From assembly GCF_900100545.1 (NCBI RefSeq), contig NZ_FNDP01000013.1, forward strand, positions 19,610 to 83,609: a stretch of 64,000 bases of DNA, written 5' to 3'. Source of the DNA: Pseudobutyrivibrio sp. 49 (GTDB lineage Bacteria > Bacillota > Clostridia > Lachnospirales > Lachnospiraceae). Below the pieces are notes generated by a model. The model made no database searches. It was not told where the DNA came from and saw nothing but the letters and a program-made list of their open reading frames with translations. Numbering within the stretch: position 1 is the first letter of the stretch; the number at the start of each line of letters is the position of its first letter. The translations under genes and the position numbers were made by a program. Positions 9,802 to 18,511 of the stretch are shown in pieces.

Positions 9802-10182
9802 TTATTTCAAAGCTTTTTCCACAACAAGTGAATAGATTTCCCTGTCATCAGCAGTTGCTACCACAATATGCATGGACTCACAGCTCTTCTTGTTCTCTGC
9901 CTCTGTAATAATCGCTGTAGTCTTATAAACACCCTCGTCATCGACTATCTGCCAGTTCTCATCGTAATATTCTGTATAACCCTCAAATCCAGGGTCAGCC
10001 AGATACTGCTCTGCTGCATTAGCCGCCACATTCACAGCCCCTGTTATCTCACTGGCGTCCTTGCTCTTTGCATAGGCGGTAGCAAAGCACTGAATACATA
10101 TCGCAGATACTATAATGAAAAACAAGATTGAAAACATTAGCTCGGTCATAAAAATACGCGAACCATTATTCCTAGTCTGCAT
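9802..10182 (-). CDS. Small pseudopilin-like membrane protein
   Basis: A 126-residue protein: basic N-terminus (MQTRNNGSRIF), the sequence MTELMFSILFFIIVSAICIQCF forming one membrane helix, then an extracytoplasmic domain of about 85 residues. A Glu shortly before a long hydrophobic helix is typical of type IV pilin-like proteins (Glu5 after processing), although the prepilin peptidase site is not clear. Its start overlaps the end of the preceding gene by 11 nt, which suggests translational coupling within the pilus-like operon. The exact role is unknown; minor pilin is the likeliest reading. Confidence 0.6.
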   Translation of the reverse strand: MQTRNNGSRIFMTELMFSILFFIIVSAICIQCFATAYAKSKDASEITGAVNVAANAAEQYLADPGFEGYTEYYDENWQIVDDEGVYKTTAIITEAENKKSCESMHIVVATADDREIYSLVVEKALK

Positions 10183-10717
10183 CTGGCACCTCCTCTCCTG
10201 AATCTTCCTCAGTATCAGAGGTCTTTTCTGTATAATTAATTGCTGATTTAATTCCTATATCTACTATTCTTTTCTCTCCAGTGGTCTCCTCTACCTGAAC
10301 CTCCATTAGTTGATTGTTCTTCCAACTAAAGTCCATTCCATTTATTTTAAGTAACTGATTTCCAAAGTCTGCTGTTACTCCAGCCCCCTCTTTTGTCTCC
10401 AGTTCCATCAGATAGCCATCCAAATAATAAATGTAGAGATAATATCCTTCTGCTTCCTTCATTTTAATGGCTTTGTTGCCGTCTATTTCTGCAATCTCTA
10501 TACTTCCCGACTCATCGTGCTGTCTTACCTTTTCCCTTATATAAGCCGTTGCTGCTCTGGTGTTAGAATTCTCCTCATTTGCTACAACTACAGCCTTATA
10601 GGAATTTACAGCCAGCAAAAGAACACTCACTGCAGAAAAAGTGAATATCAAGAAAAGAATCATGAGGAACATGATATCGATATTATGTTTTTGCAATCGA
10701 TTCTTGTTCATTGCCAA
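10172..10717 (-). CDS. DUF4860-like membrane-anchored pilus-cluster protein
   Basis: A 181-residue protein with an N-terminal single helix (IDIMFLMILFLIFTFSAVSVLLLAV) preceded by a basic tail, and a soluble domain ending in an acidic C-terminus (SDTEEDSGEEVPDAD). It resembles the uncharacterised DUF4860-type proteins found beside type II/IV secretion genes in clostridia; that assignment is from memory and should be checked. Its start comes 18 nt after the upstream gene and its end overlaps the next gene, so it belongs to the same operon. A pseudopilin-like structural role is inferred from context only. Confidence 0.6.
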   Translation of the reverse strand: MAMNKNRLQKHNIDIMFLMILFLIFTFSAVSVLLLAVNSYKAVVVANEENSNTRAATAYIREKVRQHDESGSIEIAEIDGNKAIKMKEAEGYYLYIYYLDGYLMELETKEGAGVTADFGNQLLKINGMDFSWKNNQLMEVQVEETTGEKRIVDIGIKSAINYTEKTSDTEEDSGEEVPDAD

Positions 10718-10735
10718 GACTTTTTCCTCCCCAAA

Positions 10736-11092
10736 CTACCTATCACCCAGATTTATAATCGTTATATCCGGCTTCATATTGGTACCAAAAATCACATAAT
10801 CCACCCTAAAAAGCTCATCATCATAGATAATTCCATAGTTCTTTCTAAGATACTCAAAGCTCTCAGGATAGCGGCCCTCTGTGACGTAGCACTGCATAAC
10901 AGCCCTGTCTATTGCAGACTCCAAATTACTTCGTTGCTCATCAATAGAGCCCTTAGATGCCATGGATACTGCAAACAAAAATCCAATAAATATGAGAATG
11001 AACATGCCTGCAGATATAAGTGTCGTAGAGGCCACATTCTTTTTTCTGATTTGATGTATGCCATCTAGGCTTCCAAATCGTGTTTTAGCCAT
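10736..11092 (-). CDS. Small pseudopilin-like membrane protein
   Basis: A 118-residue protein with a basic N-terminus, one hydrophobic helix (ASTTLISAGMFILIFIGFLFAVSMA) and a short globular part containing AVMQCYVTEGRYPESFEYL. The phrase around EGRYP-xx-xxYL is reminiscent of pilin-like proteins that mark helix-to-globular transitions. It starts 1 nt after the GspF-like gene ends, indicating tight coupling. The precise function is unknown; minor pilin or pilus-assembly accessory is the best supported guess. Confidence 0.6.
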   Translation of the reverse strand: MAKTRFGSLDGIHQIRKKNVASTTLISAGMFILIFIGFLFAVSMASKGSIDEQRSNLESAIDRAVMQCYVTEGRYPESFEYLRKNYGIIYDDELFRVDYVIFGTNMKPDITIINLGDR

Positions 11093-11093
11093 A

Positions 11094-12146
11094 TTAAATC
11101 ATCCCTGACATAATGTTTAACAGTGGTAACATAACTGAAAGAAGAATAATACCAACAATAACAGAAAGGATAATAACCAACGTTGGTTCTACAACAGCGA
11201 TTAAATCGTTAATTTCCTCGTCTGCCTCCTGCTGATAGGTTGTAGCTACCTTCTCCAATACCGTCTCCATATTTCCTGTTTTTGCGCCTAAAATTGCCAT
11301 TCTTCCATAGAGACCGCCAAATATTCCAGACATAGAGAAGGCCTTTCCAATATCCATGGTATCTGCAAAGGAATCCTTGCACTTTTCAACCTTCTGCTCA
11401 AATTCTGGCGCATCTACTATTCGACCGCTCACATCAAGAGACTGCATTACATCCATACCACTTGATAAAGTCATGGCCATGGCAGATGCAAATCTACTTG
11501 TAGCAATCTTAGAATGGATTGACTTAAATCTTGGGCTCTTATAAAGAATACCGTTACGGTGCTCCTTGCCCCATGCAGTTTTATTAATAACAATGAGATA
11601 TATCACAATGGCAGCCAAAAGAATTAAGAATAATACGCCATTGCTCTTCATGAATTTTCCTACTGTAAGAAAGCCTGCTGAAAGACCGTCCATTGTGCCG
11701 CCCAGCTGCTTAAAGACCCTATCAAAGACAGGCATAATTTCTGTAACTAAAACAATAATGATTACAAGCATCATTGCAACCATCATAAGCGGATATGTAA
11801 CCGCACTTCGAATGGCATTGCTGATAGCCATTTCTCTTGAATAATGAGCCGCAAGATTAATAAGAACAGAGTCCATTTTACCGGTCTGCTCACCCATCTT
11901 TGCCATCTCTACAAAATAATCTGGGAAAACTCCTGCGCCCTCGATGGCTTTTGAAAGAGAACCTGTCTCTCCCACAACCTGCTCCATCTCAGTAAGAAGC
12001 TCCTTTTCCTCACCACCCTCTGATTCATCAATCATCATGGTAAGTCCCTGAATTGCTGAAACACCGCTTGATATCATCATTCCCATTTCATCTGAGAATG
12101 CATATAATTCCTCTGACGTTAATTTCTTTCTAGATTTCTCACTCAT
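11094..12146 (-). CDS. GspF/PilC-type inner-membrane platform protein
   Basis: A 350-residue protein with the duplicated GspF-domain layout: two helical cytoplasmic domains (about 10-135 and 205-325), each followed by membrane helices (YPLMMVAMMLVIIIVLV; VLFLILLAAIVIYLIV; C-terminal VIILSVIVGIILLSVMLPLL). Signature phrases such as FPDYFVEMAKMGEQTGKMDSVL and the second-half GRMAILGAKTGNMETVLEKVA are typical. In type IV pilus and type II secretion systems this protein couples the ATPase to pilin assembly. It is slightly shorter than the usual 400 residues. It is the only platform gene in the cluster and pairs with pilT. Confidence 0.9.
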   Translation of the reverse strand: MSEKSRKKLTSEELYAFSDEMGMMISSGVSAIQGLTMMIDESEGGEEKELLTEMEQVVGETGSLSKAIEGAGVFPDYFVEMAKMGEQTGKMDSVLINLAAHYSREMAISNAIRSAVTYPLMMVAMMLVIIIVLVTEIMPVFDRVFKQLGGTMDGLSAGFLTVGKFMKSNGVLFLILLAAIVIYLIVINKTAWGKEHRNGILYKSPRFKSIHSKIATSRFASAMAMTLSSGMDVMQSLDVSGRIVDAPEFEQKVEKCKDSFADTMDIGKAFSMSGIFGGLYGRMAILGAKTGNMETVLEKVATTYQQEADEEINDLIAVVEPTLVIILSVIVGIILLSVMLPLLNIMSGMI

Positions 12147-12157
12147 AGCCCCACCCT

Positions 12158-13132
12158 TTAATATTTATACTTTAACTGGTAATAGGTATTGTCTTCTAGA
12201 TATTTCTTAACAATGTTTTTACTTGCATAGGAACCAAGTGTTGGATCCATCAATGTCCATCGTGTACCGTCAAATTGTATTATGTTGTCTATCCATCCTA
12301 CATCCGGAACATAAACAGATATCCATGCGTGATACTCTGTTCCGGCGTATCCAATCTCAAGTCTGGTTGGTATTCCCTGAGACCTTAGCATTGCCCCCAT
12401 TAATGAGGCATAGTCAAAGCAAATTCCAGTGCCTGTAGCCAATGTACTATCTACAGTTGGAATATAGCCAGATTGAACCGTAGCCGCCTTTTGATAATCA
12501 TAGGATACATTCTCGATTATGTAGTGATACACATTCTTCACCACCTCAAGGTCGGTATTACAACCTGTTGCCAGCTCTGCACCCTTTAGCACCGCCTTTG
12601 AAGATGCATTAAAATCCACATAGGCGTTAGGATACAGGAACACGCTTAATTCGTCTTTTAGAGTTACATTCACTGACTGAGAAAATGCTGTTGCATACTG
12701 GTCATCATGTAGGTTCTCATAGACACCGATTTTGTATTTTCCGCTACCTTCAGACAATGGATAAACATCATAGTTTCCATCAAGTGCCATCAGATAATTG
12801 TATGTATTTCCCTTTGGTGTCTCTATTAGCATTCTAACCTTAGCGGCGCTGCCGGTATACTTTACCATCACATATCCATCAGCTGCATTGCTGGCGTCTA
12901 TAGCAGCGTCACTGTTGGAATAAACAGTCACACCGCTAGCCACCGGTTCAAGGACTTTGATTTCATTGGTTCTGGTACCCTTAGACCCTTTGGCCTGAGT
13001 ACTTCCCGCTGAAGCAACTACCCTGTCCCCTGATGAACCGGCCTGCAACGATGCGTTCCCTTCAAGGGTTCCGCAGGCCACCAGGCTAATACTCAGAACA
13101 ATCAGTGAAAGCAAATATTTAAATCTTCCCAC
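12158..13132 (-). CDS. Transglutaminase-like lipoprotein
   Basis: A 324-residue lipoprotein with signal peptide and lipobox (LVACG). The C-terminal half is a transglutaminase/protease-like papain fold with the expected triad in context: Cys in GTGICFDYASLMGAMLRSQGIPTR, His in EYHAWISVYV and Asp in LMDPT. The N-terminal half is an extracellular beta-rich domain. Such proteins act on peptides or cross-link proteins outside the cell. Its position between the pilus platform gene and a small unknown gene hints at pilin processing or cross-linking, or cell-wall remodelling near the pilus. That is inference from context. Confidence 0.82.
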   Translation of the reverse strand: MGRFKYLLSLIVLSISLVACGTLEGNASLQAGSSGDRVVASAGSTQAKGSKGTRTNEIKVLEPVASGVTVYSNSDAAIDASNAADGYVMVKYTGSAAKVRMLIETPKGNTYNYLMALDGNYDVYPLSEGSGKYKIGVYENLHDDQYATAFSQSVNVTLKDELSVFLYPNAYVDFNASSKAVLKGAELATGCNTDLEVVKNVYHYIIENVSYDYQKAATVQSGYIPTVDSTLATGTGICFDYASLMGAMLRSQGIPTRLEIGYAGTEYHAWISVYVPDVGWIDNIIQFDGTRWTLMDPTLGSYASKNIVKKYLEDNTYYQLKYKY

Positions 13133-13155
13133 TTGCTTCCTCCACTTGCTCTACA

Positions 13156-13578
13156 CTATTTCAACAATCTTATAAGTTCTACCTCGCTATTGAAATTAAA
13201 TTCTTCGTCTTTTGTCTTGTCATATATAATTCCCTGCCAGGTGACATTATCACGGCTTGTAACCATAAGCACAAAGCCCTTACTAACATCAGCAGGAATT
13301 AGTTCATCAGCTCCCAAAACCTTGTTCTCAACATCGATAGTTGCTGGTGTAAACTCAGCTTCTGTCTTTTTGAAGGTTCTATTCTTGGTCTTGATAGCTG
13401 GGAAACTCAGTGCATCCATAACACTGTCTACTATGTAAAACAACTCATTTATGTCGCTGAAAGTCTGTGGCTCCTTAGAGAAACAACTATAAACTCTTCC
13501 TCTGAAGCAGTTCTTGTCCTCATCAATGCAGATTCCAACGCAATTTGGAGTTCTTTTCATTCTAGCTGATACTGGCAT
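13156..13578 (-). CDS. Hypothetical protein of the pilus-like operon
   Basis: A 140-residue soluble protein without signal peptide or membrane segment. I do not recognise the family. It contains RMKRTPNCVGICIDEDKNCFRGRVYS and ends with a beta-strand-rich stretch (WQGIIYDKTKDEEFNF). Its first base coincides with the last base of the regulator's stop region (start and stop share position 13578), implying translational coupling to the SARP-type regulator. It may be a regulatory partner of that protein, but nothing in the sequence proves it. Confidence 0.6.
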   Translation of the reverse strand: MPVSARMKRTPNCVGICIDEDKNCFRGRVYSCFSKEPQTFSDINELFYIVDSVMDALSFPAIKTKNRTFKKTEAEFTPATIDVENKVLGADELIPADVSKGFVLMVTSRDNVTWQGIIYDKTKDEEFNFNSEVELIRLLK

Positions 13579-14825
13579 TAGTCCTCTCCCTTTACAATAT
13601 CCTGAAGCTCTTCTGTATCGTTATCAGTTCCTGCACTTGCCAAATTAACTGGAGCAAGATGATATTTGATGTATCTCTTTCTTGATTCCTTGCTGAGGTT
13701 TTCATTGATTCTTGCCTGAACCAAAACACAATCCTCCTGAGTAATATCAAGAAGAAGTACAACAAACTGGTTATTGCTATATCTTGCGTACATATCTCCT
13801 CCACGTGCTGATGTTCTGATTGCCTCAGAAAGCTCGTCTGAAAGAAGATTTAAACGATCTGAATCATTAAGGGCAAATCCCTTACCATCAGTAATTGTGC
13901 AAAGCATAAGCCATGCAGACTGACCTGAACGACGAATTACGCGCTTAATGTATCTATAGCTCTCAACGAAGATAGGATATGTGCAATAGAAGGCACCCTC
14001 AATATCTTCCTTGGAAGTATCAAGATTCTTCTTAACCTCGCTGATTACATCTGTATTATTCTTAATCTGCTCGCCAAGCTTATTAAGCTGGTCTGACATT
14101 TCTGCTGATACAGAAACGCCCAACTCCTGGAACATAAGGGCCTCAGTATCCTCGTAAAGCTTGAGAGCCTCCTTAGCCTTGCCAAGCTCGATAAGAGCCT
14201 GCATCTCATAAGTCTGCCAGTTGTCATATGGATATAATCCATCAGCCTTGTGACTTACCTTGTAGAGCTTGTCGTACTTCTCCTGAAGCACATACATCTC
14301 CATAAGCTGCTTTAAGCATCTATCGTAGAGCTTCTTCAGCTTAACCTGAACAGTTACAACCCATTCAACGCCACTAAGACCTGGTAAAAAATCTCCGTTA
14401 TAAAGCTTAACAGCCTCTTCTAACAGCTTCTGCTGTTCCTTTATGTCTTCTGATGCAAGAGCCTGTCTTGCAATATTCTCAAATTCAATAGCATCGCATT
14501 CTACCGTAACGTTTGGACTAATGCGATATGTTCCTCTCTTTACATGAACATAATCCTCATCTGGAAGACCTACCTTTGGAAGTGCCTTTCTTAATCTGAA
14601 GACAAGTGCTCTTAAACTGTTAGACTCATCAGCGATATCCTCGTTGTGGAACAAATTATACATAACCTGCTCACGTGGTAAGCCGTTTGTATAATATAGT
14701 AACATCTGGAAAAGCTGATTTACCTTTGTAGTATTGTTTCTCTCGATTGTGAAAGGCTTATCATTGTACAAAACCTCCACATTTCCTAACATTCTTGCTT
14801 TGATAATAATTGTTTGATTAACCAT
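13578..14825 (-). CDS. SARP/BTAD-type transcriptional regulator
   Basis: About 415 residues. Residues 1-100 form a winged-helix of the OmpR/SARP sort (DESNSLRALVFRLRKALP is the recognition region). Residues about 105-255 are a bacterial transcriptional activator domain of TPR-like helices (LLEEAVKLYNGDFLPGLSG; AKEALKLYEDTEALMFQELGV). The C-terminal 130 residues resemble a degenerate nucleotide-cyclase or GGDEF-like fold (MYARYSNNQFVVLLLDI) without catalytic residues. ATG at 14825 is preferred over the adjacent GTG because AAGGG lies 7 nt upstream. As first gene of the run leading into the pilus-like genes it is probably their regulator. Confidence 0.85.
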   Translation of the reverse strand: MVNQTIIIKARMLGNVEVLYNDKPFTIERNNTTKVNQLFQMLLYYTNGLPREQVMYNLFHNEDIADESNSLRALVFRLRKALPKVGLPDEDYVHVKRGTYRISPNVTVECDAIEFENIARQALASEDIKEQQKLLEEAVKLYNGDFLPGLSGVEWVVTVQVKLKKLYDRCLKQLMEMYVLQEKYDKLYKVSHKADGLYPYDNWQTYEMQALIELGKAKEALKLYEDTEALMFQELGVSVSAEMSDQLNKLGEQIKNNTDVISEVKKNLDTSKEDIEGAFYCTYPIFVESYRYIKRVIRRSGQSAWLMLCTITDGKGFALNDSDRLNLLSDELSEAIRTSARGGDMYARYSNNQFVVLLLDITQEDCVLVQARINENLSKESRKRYIKYHLAPVNLASAGTDNDTEELQDIVKGED

Positions 14826-14913
14826 CACTCATCCCTTTTCTACTACGGATATTGCCTACTTGTTACAACCCTAAGTATAGATTTTTTAACCGTTATTGTA
14901 AATAACTATGTTA

Positions 14914-14942
14914 CAAAAAAGGGCACACTTTTAAGTATGCCC
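14914..14942 (-). terminator. Rho-independent terminator after pth
   Basis: On the minus strand a GGGCATACTT/AAGTGTGCCC stem is followed by six T residues, 13 nt downstream of the pth stop. It separates the glg-spoVG-pth block from the regulator and pilus-like operon. Confidence 0.88.
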
Positions 14943-14954
14943 GTAAGTTCTATC

Positions 14955-15524
14955 CTATTTCTCTTCTTTTCTGTTGTAATTATTCATTGCAGCGTCTAAA
15001 TCTCCATCTAAGAACATTTCTACAGCTCCAATAACCTTCTCCATGGATGCGTCAACCCTCTCTCTGTCCTCTGCGTTATATCGTCCGAGAACGTGGGCAA
15101 TCATATCGCCTTCACACTCTCCAACACCTACGCGGATACGTGGAAATTCGTTGGTTCCTAAGAGATTAATGATGTTCTTCAGACCATTATGTCCGCCAGC
15201 ACTACCTTTCTTTCTAACACGGATATTTCCTGTAGAAAGTGATACATCATCTGAAATGACTATCATCTCTGTAGTCGGATCAATTTCATAATAATCTGTA
15301 AGTGGTAAAACACACTCACCACTGAGATTCATGTAAGTTTGTGGCTTTGCCAGAATCACTTTCTTTCCGTTTATGATTCCCTTTCCCACAAGACCCTTGT
15401 GTTCCTTGTGGTTTACCTCGATTCCAAACTGCTTCGAGATGGCGTCAATCGCCTCAAATCCTACATTATGTCTGGTTCCATCATACTTTCTCTCTGGATT
15501 ACCTAGACCTACAATTAAATACAT
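14955..15524 (-). CDS. pth: Peptidyl-tRNA hydrolase
   Basis: A 189-residue enzyme that recycles tRNA from peptidyl-tRNA dropped by ribosomes. It has the family landmarks in order: LIVGLGNPERKYDGTRHNVGFEAID (catalytic His20 in TRHNVGF), KPQTYMNLSGE, VISDDVSLSTG and RVRKKGSAGGHNGLKN. The length is normal and the protein is cytoplasmic. It follows spoVG by 6 nt, an order frequent in Firmicutes, and is closed by a terminator. Confidence 0.98.
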   Translation of the reverse strand: MYLIVGLGNPERKYDGTRHNVGFEAIDAISKQFGIEVNHKEHKGLVGKGIINGKKVILAKPQTYMNLSGECVLPLTDYYEIDPTTEMIVISDDVSLSTGNIRVRKKGSAGGHNGLKNIINLLGTNEFPRIRVGVGECEGDMIAHVLGRYNAEDRERVDASMEKVIGAVEMFLDGDLDAAMNNYNRKEEK

Positions 15525-15530
15525 AAAATA

Positions 15531-15791
15531 CTACTCAGGGAACTCTTCTTTATACTTATTAAGAATCATTGTCTGCATCTGCTCTCTAGTTGTAGACTTG
15601 ATAGGATGAGCAATGTCCTTATAGCCGCCCTCAGAACCACGTCTTGATGGCATTGCGATAAACAGTCCCTTATCTCCTTCAATAATCTTGATGTCGTGGA
15701 TTACAAACTCCTCATCGATTGTTACTGAAACAACAGCTTTCATTTTGCCTTCTTTTTCAATCTTGCGAATTCTGATGTCTGTAATTTGCAT
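15531..15791 (-). CDS. spoVG: Septation/regulatory protein SpoVG
   Basis: An 86-residue protein starting [11 protein letters not shown], with the conserved core [31 protein letters not shown] that identifies SpoVG. SpoVG is a small site-specific nucleic-acid-binding regulator affecting septation, envelope and virulence genes in Firmicutes. A GGGGAGG ribosome site precedes the ATG. It sits between glgD and pth, 5 and 6 nt apart, so it is co-transcribed with both. Confidence 0.97.
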   Translation of the reverse strand: MQITDIRIRKIEKEGKMKAVVSVTIDEEFVIHDIKIIEGDKGLFIAMPSRRGSEGGYKDIAHPIKSTTREQMQTMILNKYKEEFPE

Positions 15792-15796
15792 TTGTG

Positions 15797-16930
15797 TTAT
15801 ACCTCCCCAACTGGCATATCATATCTGTTCTTGTTACCGGTAACGATGCGGATTCCATTTTCCCCAATATATGTGGATCCGCTGAGCAACGTCTCATGGC
15901 TTTCTACAATGCAGTTCTCCACGTGCACGTTGTCTCCTATATATGCTCCGTTCAAAATGACGCAGTTTTTAACCACCGAATTGTTTCCAACAAACGCCTT
16001 CTTGAACAGTACAGAATTCTCTACAGTGCTGTTAATGATACATCCTCCAGCAATAAGCGAGTTCTTAACCCTTGATCCTGCGTTATATTTTGCAGGTGGA
16101 AGGTCATGAGTCTTAGAGAAGACTCCTGGCTCAGAGTGGAAGAAATTATCTCTAACATCCTTGCGTAAGAAATCCATGTTTGCTTTGAAGTAGCTGTCTA
16201 CGTCTGCAATGTTTGACCAGTAGCCTTCCATTTTGTAGCCGTAAATTTTCTTCATGCTCTTGTATCTTATGAGAATGTCTGTAACAAAATTGTACCTGCC
16301 CTCTCGATTGCACTCCTCCAATAAATCGATAAGAGCTCTTCTTCTAATGATATAGACACCAGCAGAAACCATATCAGAGTTTGCCACCATAGGCTTTTCT
16401 TCGAACTCAGTGATTCTGCCATCTCTATCCATTGTAACCACACCGTATCTGTTGATGTCATCGCCCTCTGGAAGCTTAGCGCAAACCACTGTGATATCAG
16501 CCTGCTTCTCAATATGATAATCGAGAACCTTATTGAAGTCCAGTTTATAAACGCCATCTCCACTTGCAATGATTACGTATGGCTCATGTCTCTTCTTTAA
16601 GAAATCAATGTTCTGCCAAATAGCATCTGCAGTACCTCTGTACCACCAGCTATTGTTTGTAGTAACTGTTGGTGTGAACAGGAAAAGACCTCCCTGCTTT
16701 CTACCAAAGTTCCACCACTTTGATGAATTAAGATGCTCGTTTAGAGAACGAGCGTTGTACTGTGAAAGTACTGCTACTGTCTGGATGTGTGAATTTGTCA
16801 TGTTTGAAAGAACAAAATCAATACATCTGTAGCTTCCGCCTATTGGCATTGCAGCGATGGCACGCTTGTCCGTCAACTGCTGCATTCTGCTGCTATTTCC
16901 ACCTGCTAGTATAATTCCTAATGCTTTCAT
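15797..16930 (-). CDS. glgD: GlgD-type glucose-1-phosphate adenylyltransferase subunit
   Basis: A 377-residue nucleotidyltransferase-fold protein with a C-terminal left-handed beta-helix (hexapeptide-like [28 protein letters not shown]). Compared with GlgC it has a changed active-site start ([32 protein letters not shown]), the usual picture of GlgD, which modulates GlgC in ADP-glucose synthesis for glycogen. The start overlaps the glgC stop by 4 nt, so the two subunits are coupled in translation. Confidence 0.95.
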   Translation of the reverse strand: MKALGIILAGGNSSRMQQLTDKRAIAAMPIGGSYRCIDFVLSNMTNSHIQTVAVLSQYNARSLNEHLNSSKWWNFGRKQGGLFLFTPTVTTNNSWWYRGTADAIWQNIDFLKKRHEPYVIIASGDGVYKLDFNKVLDYHIEKQADITVVCAKLPEGDDINRYGVVTMDRDGRITEFEEKPMVANSDMVSAGVYIIRRRALIDLLEECNREGRYNFVTDILIRYKSMKKIYGYKMEGYWSNIADVDSYFKANMDFLRKDVRDNFFHSEPGVFSKTHDLPPAKYNAGSRVKNSLIAGGCIINSTVENSVLFKKAFVGNNSVVKNCVILNGAYIGDNVHVENCIVESHETLLSGSTYIGENGIRIVTGNKNRYDMPVGEV

Positions 16931-18201
16931 AATCGATCACCTGCCTTGATAATGTAGCCACCACTAGCTAATTGTCCGTCAGGATAATCTCCCTCGCTGG
17001 TCTCGCCCTTGATAGCTGTGTTCTTTCCAATAGTTACATTTGCTGGGATAATAGAATTTTCTCCGATTACCGCTAATCCAAAGGAATATACGCTGGCATT
17101 CAGTCTGCTTTCTACTTCCTCGCCCTGACCAATCTTAGCGTTATCGCCAATGACTGTGTTCTCGGCAACAATCGATTTATCTATTACACAGTTCTTTCCA
17201 ATTTTAACGCCTTCCATAATGATGGAATCGCGGATAACTGTGCCTTCCTCAATAACTACGCCTGCGCCTAGTACTGAGTTGTATACCTCTCCATAAATCT
17301 GAGCACCCGCGCCCACAATCGCCTTTTCTACTACTGCAGAGCTGGCTACGAACTGTGGTTCAATGATGTTCTGATTAGTATATATCTTCCAGAATTCCTC
17401 GTAGAGGTTGAACTCTGGAATTAAATCTATAAGCTCCATATTGGCTTCCCAATATGAACCAAGTGTTCCTACGTCCTTCCAATAGCTGTTAAACTCATAA
17501 GCATACATTGGCGAACCCTTCTCATGAAGATATGGGAGCACGTGCTTACCAAAATCGCAATTGCTTTGATCCTTAAGGGCCAAAAGAGATTCCTTAAGAG
17601 CCTTCCAACTAAAGATATAAATACCCATTGAAGCCAAATTACTACGTGGCTGAGGTGGCTTCTCCTCAAACTCGCTGATTCGCTTATCATCATCAGCAAT
17701 AACAACTCCAAATCGCGATGCTTCCTCAATAGGAACTGGTATTACAGCAATAGTAACATCAGCACCCTTAGCCTTATGAAAATCTAACATAGCTTCGTAA
17801 TCCATCTTGTAAATGTGATCTCCCGAAAGGATAAGCACATACTCAGGATTATAGTTTTCCATGTACTTAATGTTTTGGAAAATTGCGTTAGCTGTACCAG
17901 AATACCACTCAGATGTATCACTCTTCTCGTAAGGAGGGAGAACAGTAACACCACCATTGTTTCGATCCAAATCCCATGGAATACCAATTCCAATATGAGA
18001 GTTCAAAACAAGTGGCTGATACTGCGTTAGTACGCCAACGGTATCAATCCCTGAATTGATACAATTTGATAGAGGAAAGTCGATAATACGATACTTACCT
18101 CCGAAAGAGACAGCTGGCTTTGCCACGTCTGACGTTAGTACGCCCAAGCGGCTTCCTTGCCCACCAGCCAAAAGCATTGCGATCATTTCTTTTCTAATCA
18201 T
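16927..18201 (-). CDS. glgC: Glucose-1-phosphate adenylyltransferase GlgC
   Basis: The catalytic ADP-glucose pyrophosphorylase of glycogen synthesis. Motifs: [15 protein letters not shown] (nucleotide loop), [21 protein letters not shown] and [10 protein letters not shown], then a C-terminal beta-helix. The start is uncertain. I chose ATG at 18201 ([10 protein letters not shown]), which gives the usual length of about 424 residues. In-frame ATG at 18225 and GTG at 18267 also exist, and none has a well-spaced ribosome site. A promoter with TTGCGT and TATACT lies about 120 nt upstream. It is first gene of glgC-glgD-spoVG-pth. Confidence 0.95.
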   Translation of the reverse strand: MIRKEMIAMLLAGGQGSRLGVLTSDVAKPAVSFGGKYRIIDFPLSNCINSGIDTVGVLTQYQPLVLNSHIGIGIPWDLDRNNGGVTVLPPYEKSDTSEWYSGTANAIFQNIKYMENYNPEYVLILSGDHIYKMDYEAMLDFHKAKGADVTIAVIPVPIEEASRFGVVIADDDKRISEFEEKPPQPRSNLASMGIYIFSWKALKESLLALKDQSNCDFGKHVLPYLHEKGSPMYAYEFNSYWKDVGTLGSYWEANMELIDLIPEFNLYEEFWKIYTNQNIIEPQFVASSAVVEKAIVGAGAQIYGEVYNSVLGAGVVIEEGTVIRDSIIMEGVKIGKNCVIDKSIVAENTVIGDNAKIGQGEEVESRLNASVYSFGLAVIGENSIIPANVTIGKNTAIKGETSEGDYPDGQLASGGYIIKAGDRL

Positions 18202-18317
18202 CCTTTTTTCATCTGCCTTTCTCATGGTGTCCGTCAAGGATGTGCCAATTAAAAAGAACTCTAGCACTCCCCATTAAAAGTTGTAAAATTTAACGAATTC
18301 TACACTCTTATGCATTT

Positions 18318-18346
18318 AGTATAACAAAGTGATAATTTACACGCAA
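18318..18346 (-). promoter_or_regulatory. Putative sigma-A promoter of glgC
   Basis: Minus strand: TTGCGT (18341-18346) and TATACT (18318-18323) separated by 17 nt, upstream of glgC and firing away from murC. The -10 box is good and the -35 moderate. Confidence 0.6.
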
Positions 18347-18383
18347 TATTATTCTAATTTTTTACGATATACTCGTTAATTAT

Positions 18384-18413
18384 TTGACAATTCACCGTCA
18401 TATTCACTAAAAT
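18384..18413 (+). promoter_or_regulatory. Putative sigma-A promoter of murC
   Basis: Plus strand: perfect TTGACA (18384-18389), 18-nt spacer, TAAAAT (18408-18413), about 100 nt before the murC ATG. The rest of the 310-nt interval between the glgC and murC starts is AT-rich with no further gene seen. Confidence 0.7.
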
Positions 18414-18511
18414 AATCCATATTTTTTACCAACTTGACCCTTGAATGTAGACGCAATTGGGGGTATTGTAGGGAAGGTATTCTTTAATAAGAAAAGAAGG
18501 AAGAAAAAACA

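Noticed and set aside
10517..11068. Plus-strand 183-codon frame over the pilus-like genes
   Set aside because: Entirely antisense to two well-supported genes and rich in Ile/Cys/His without a domain.
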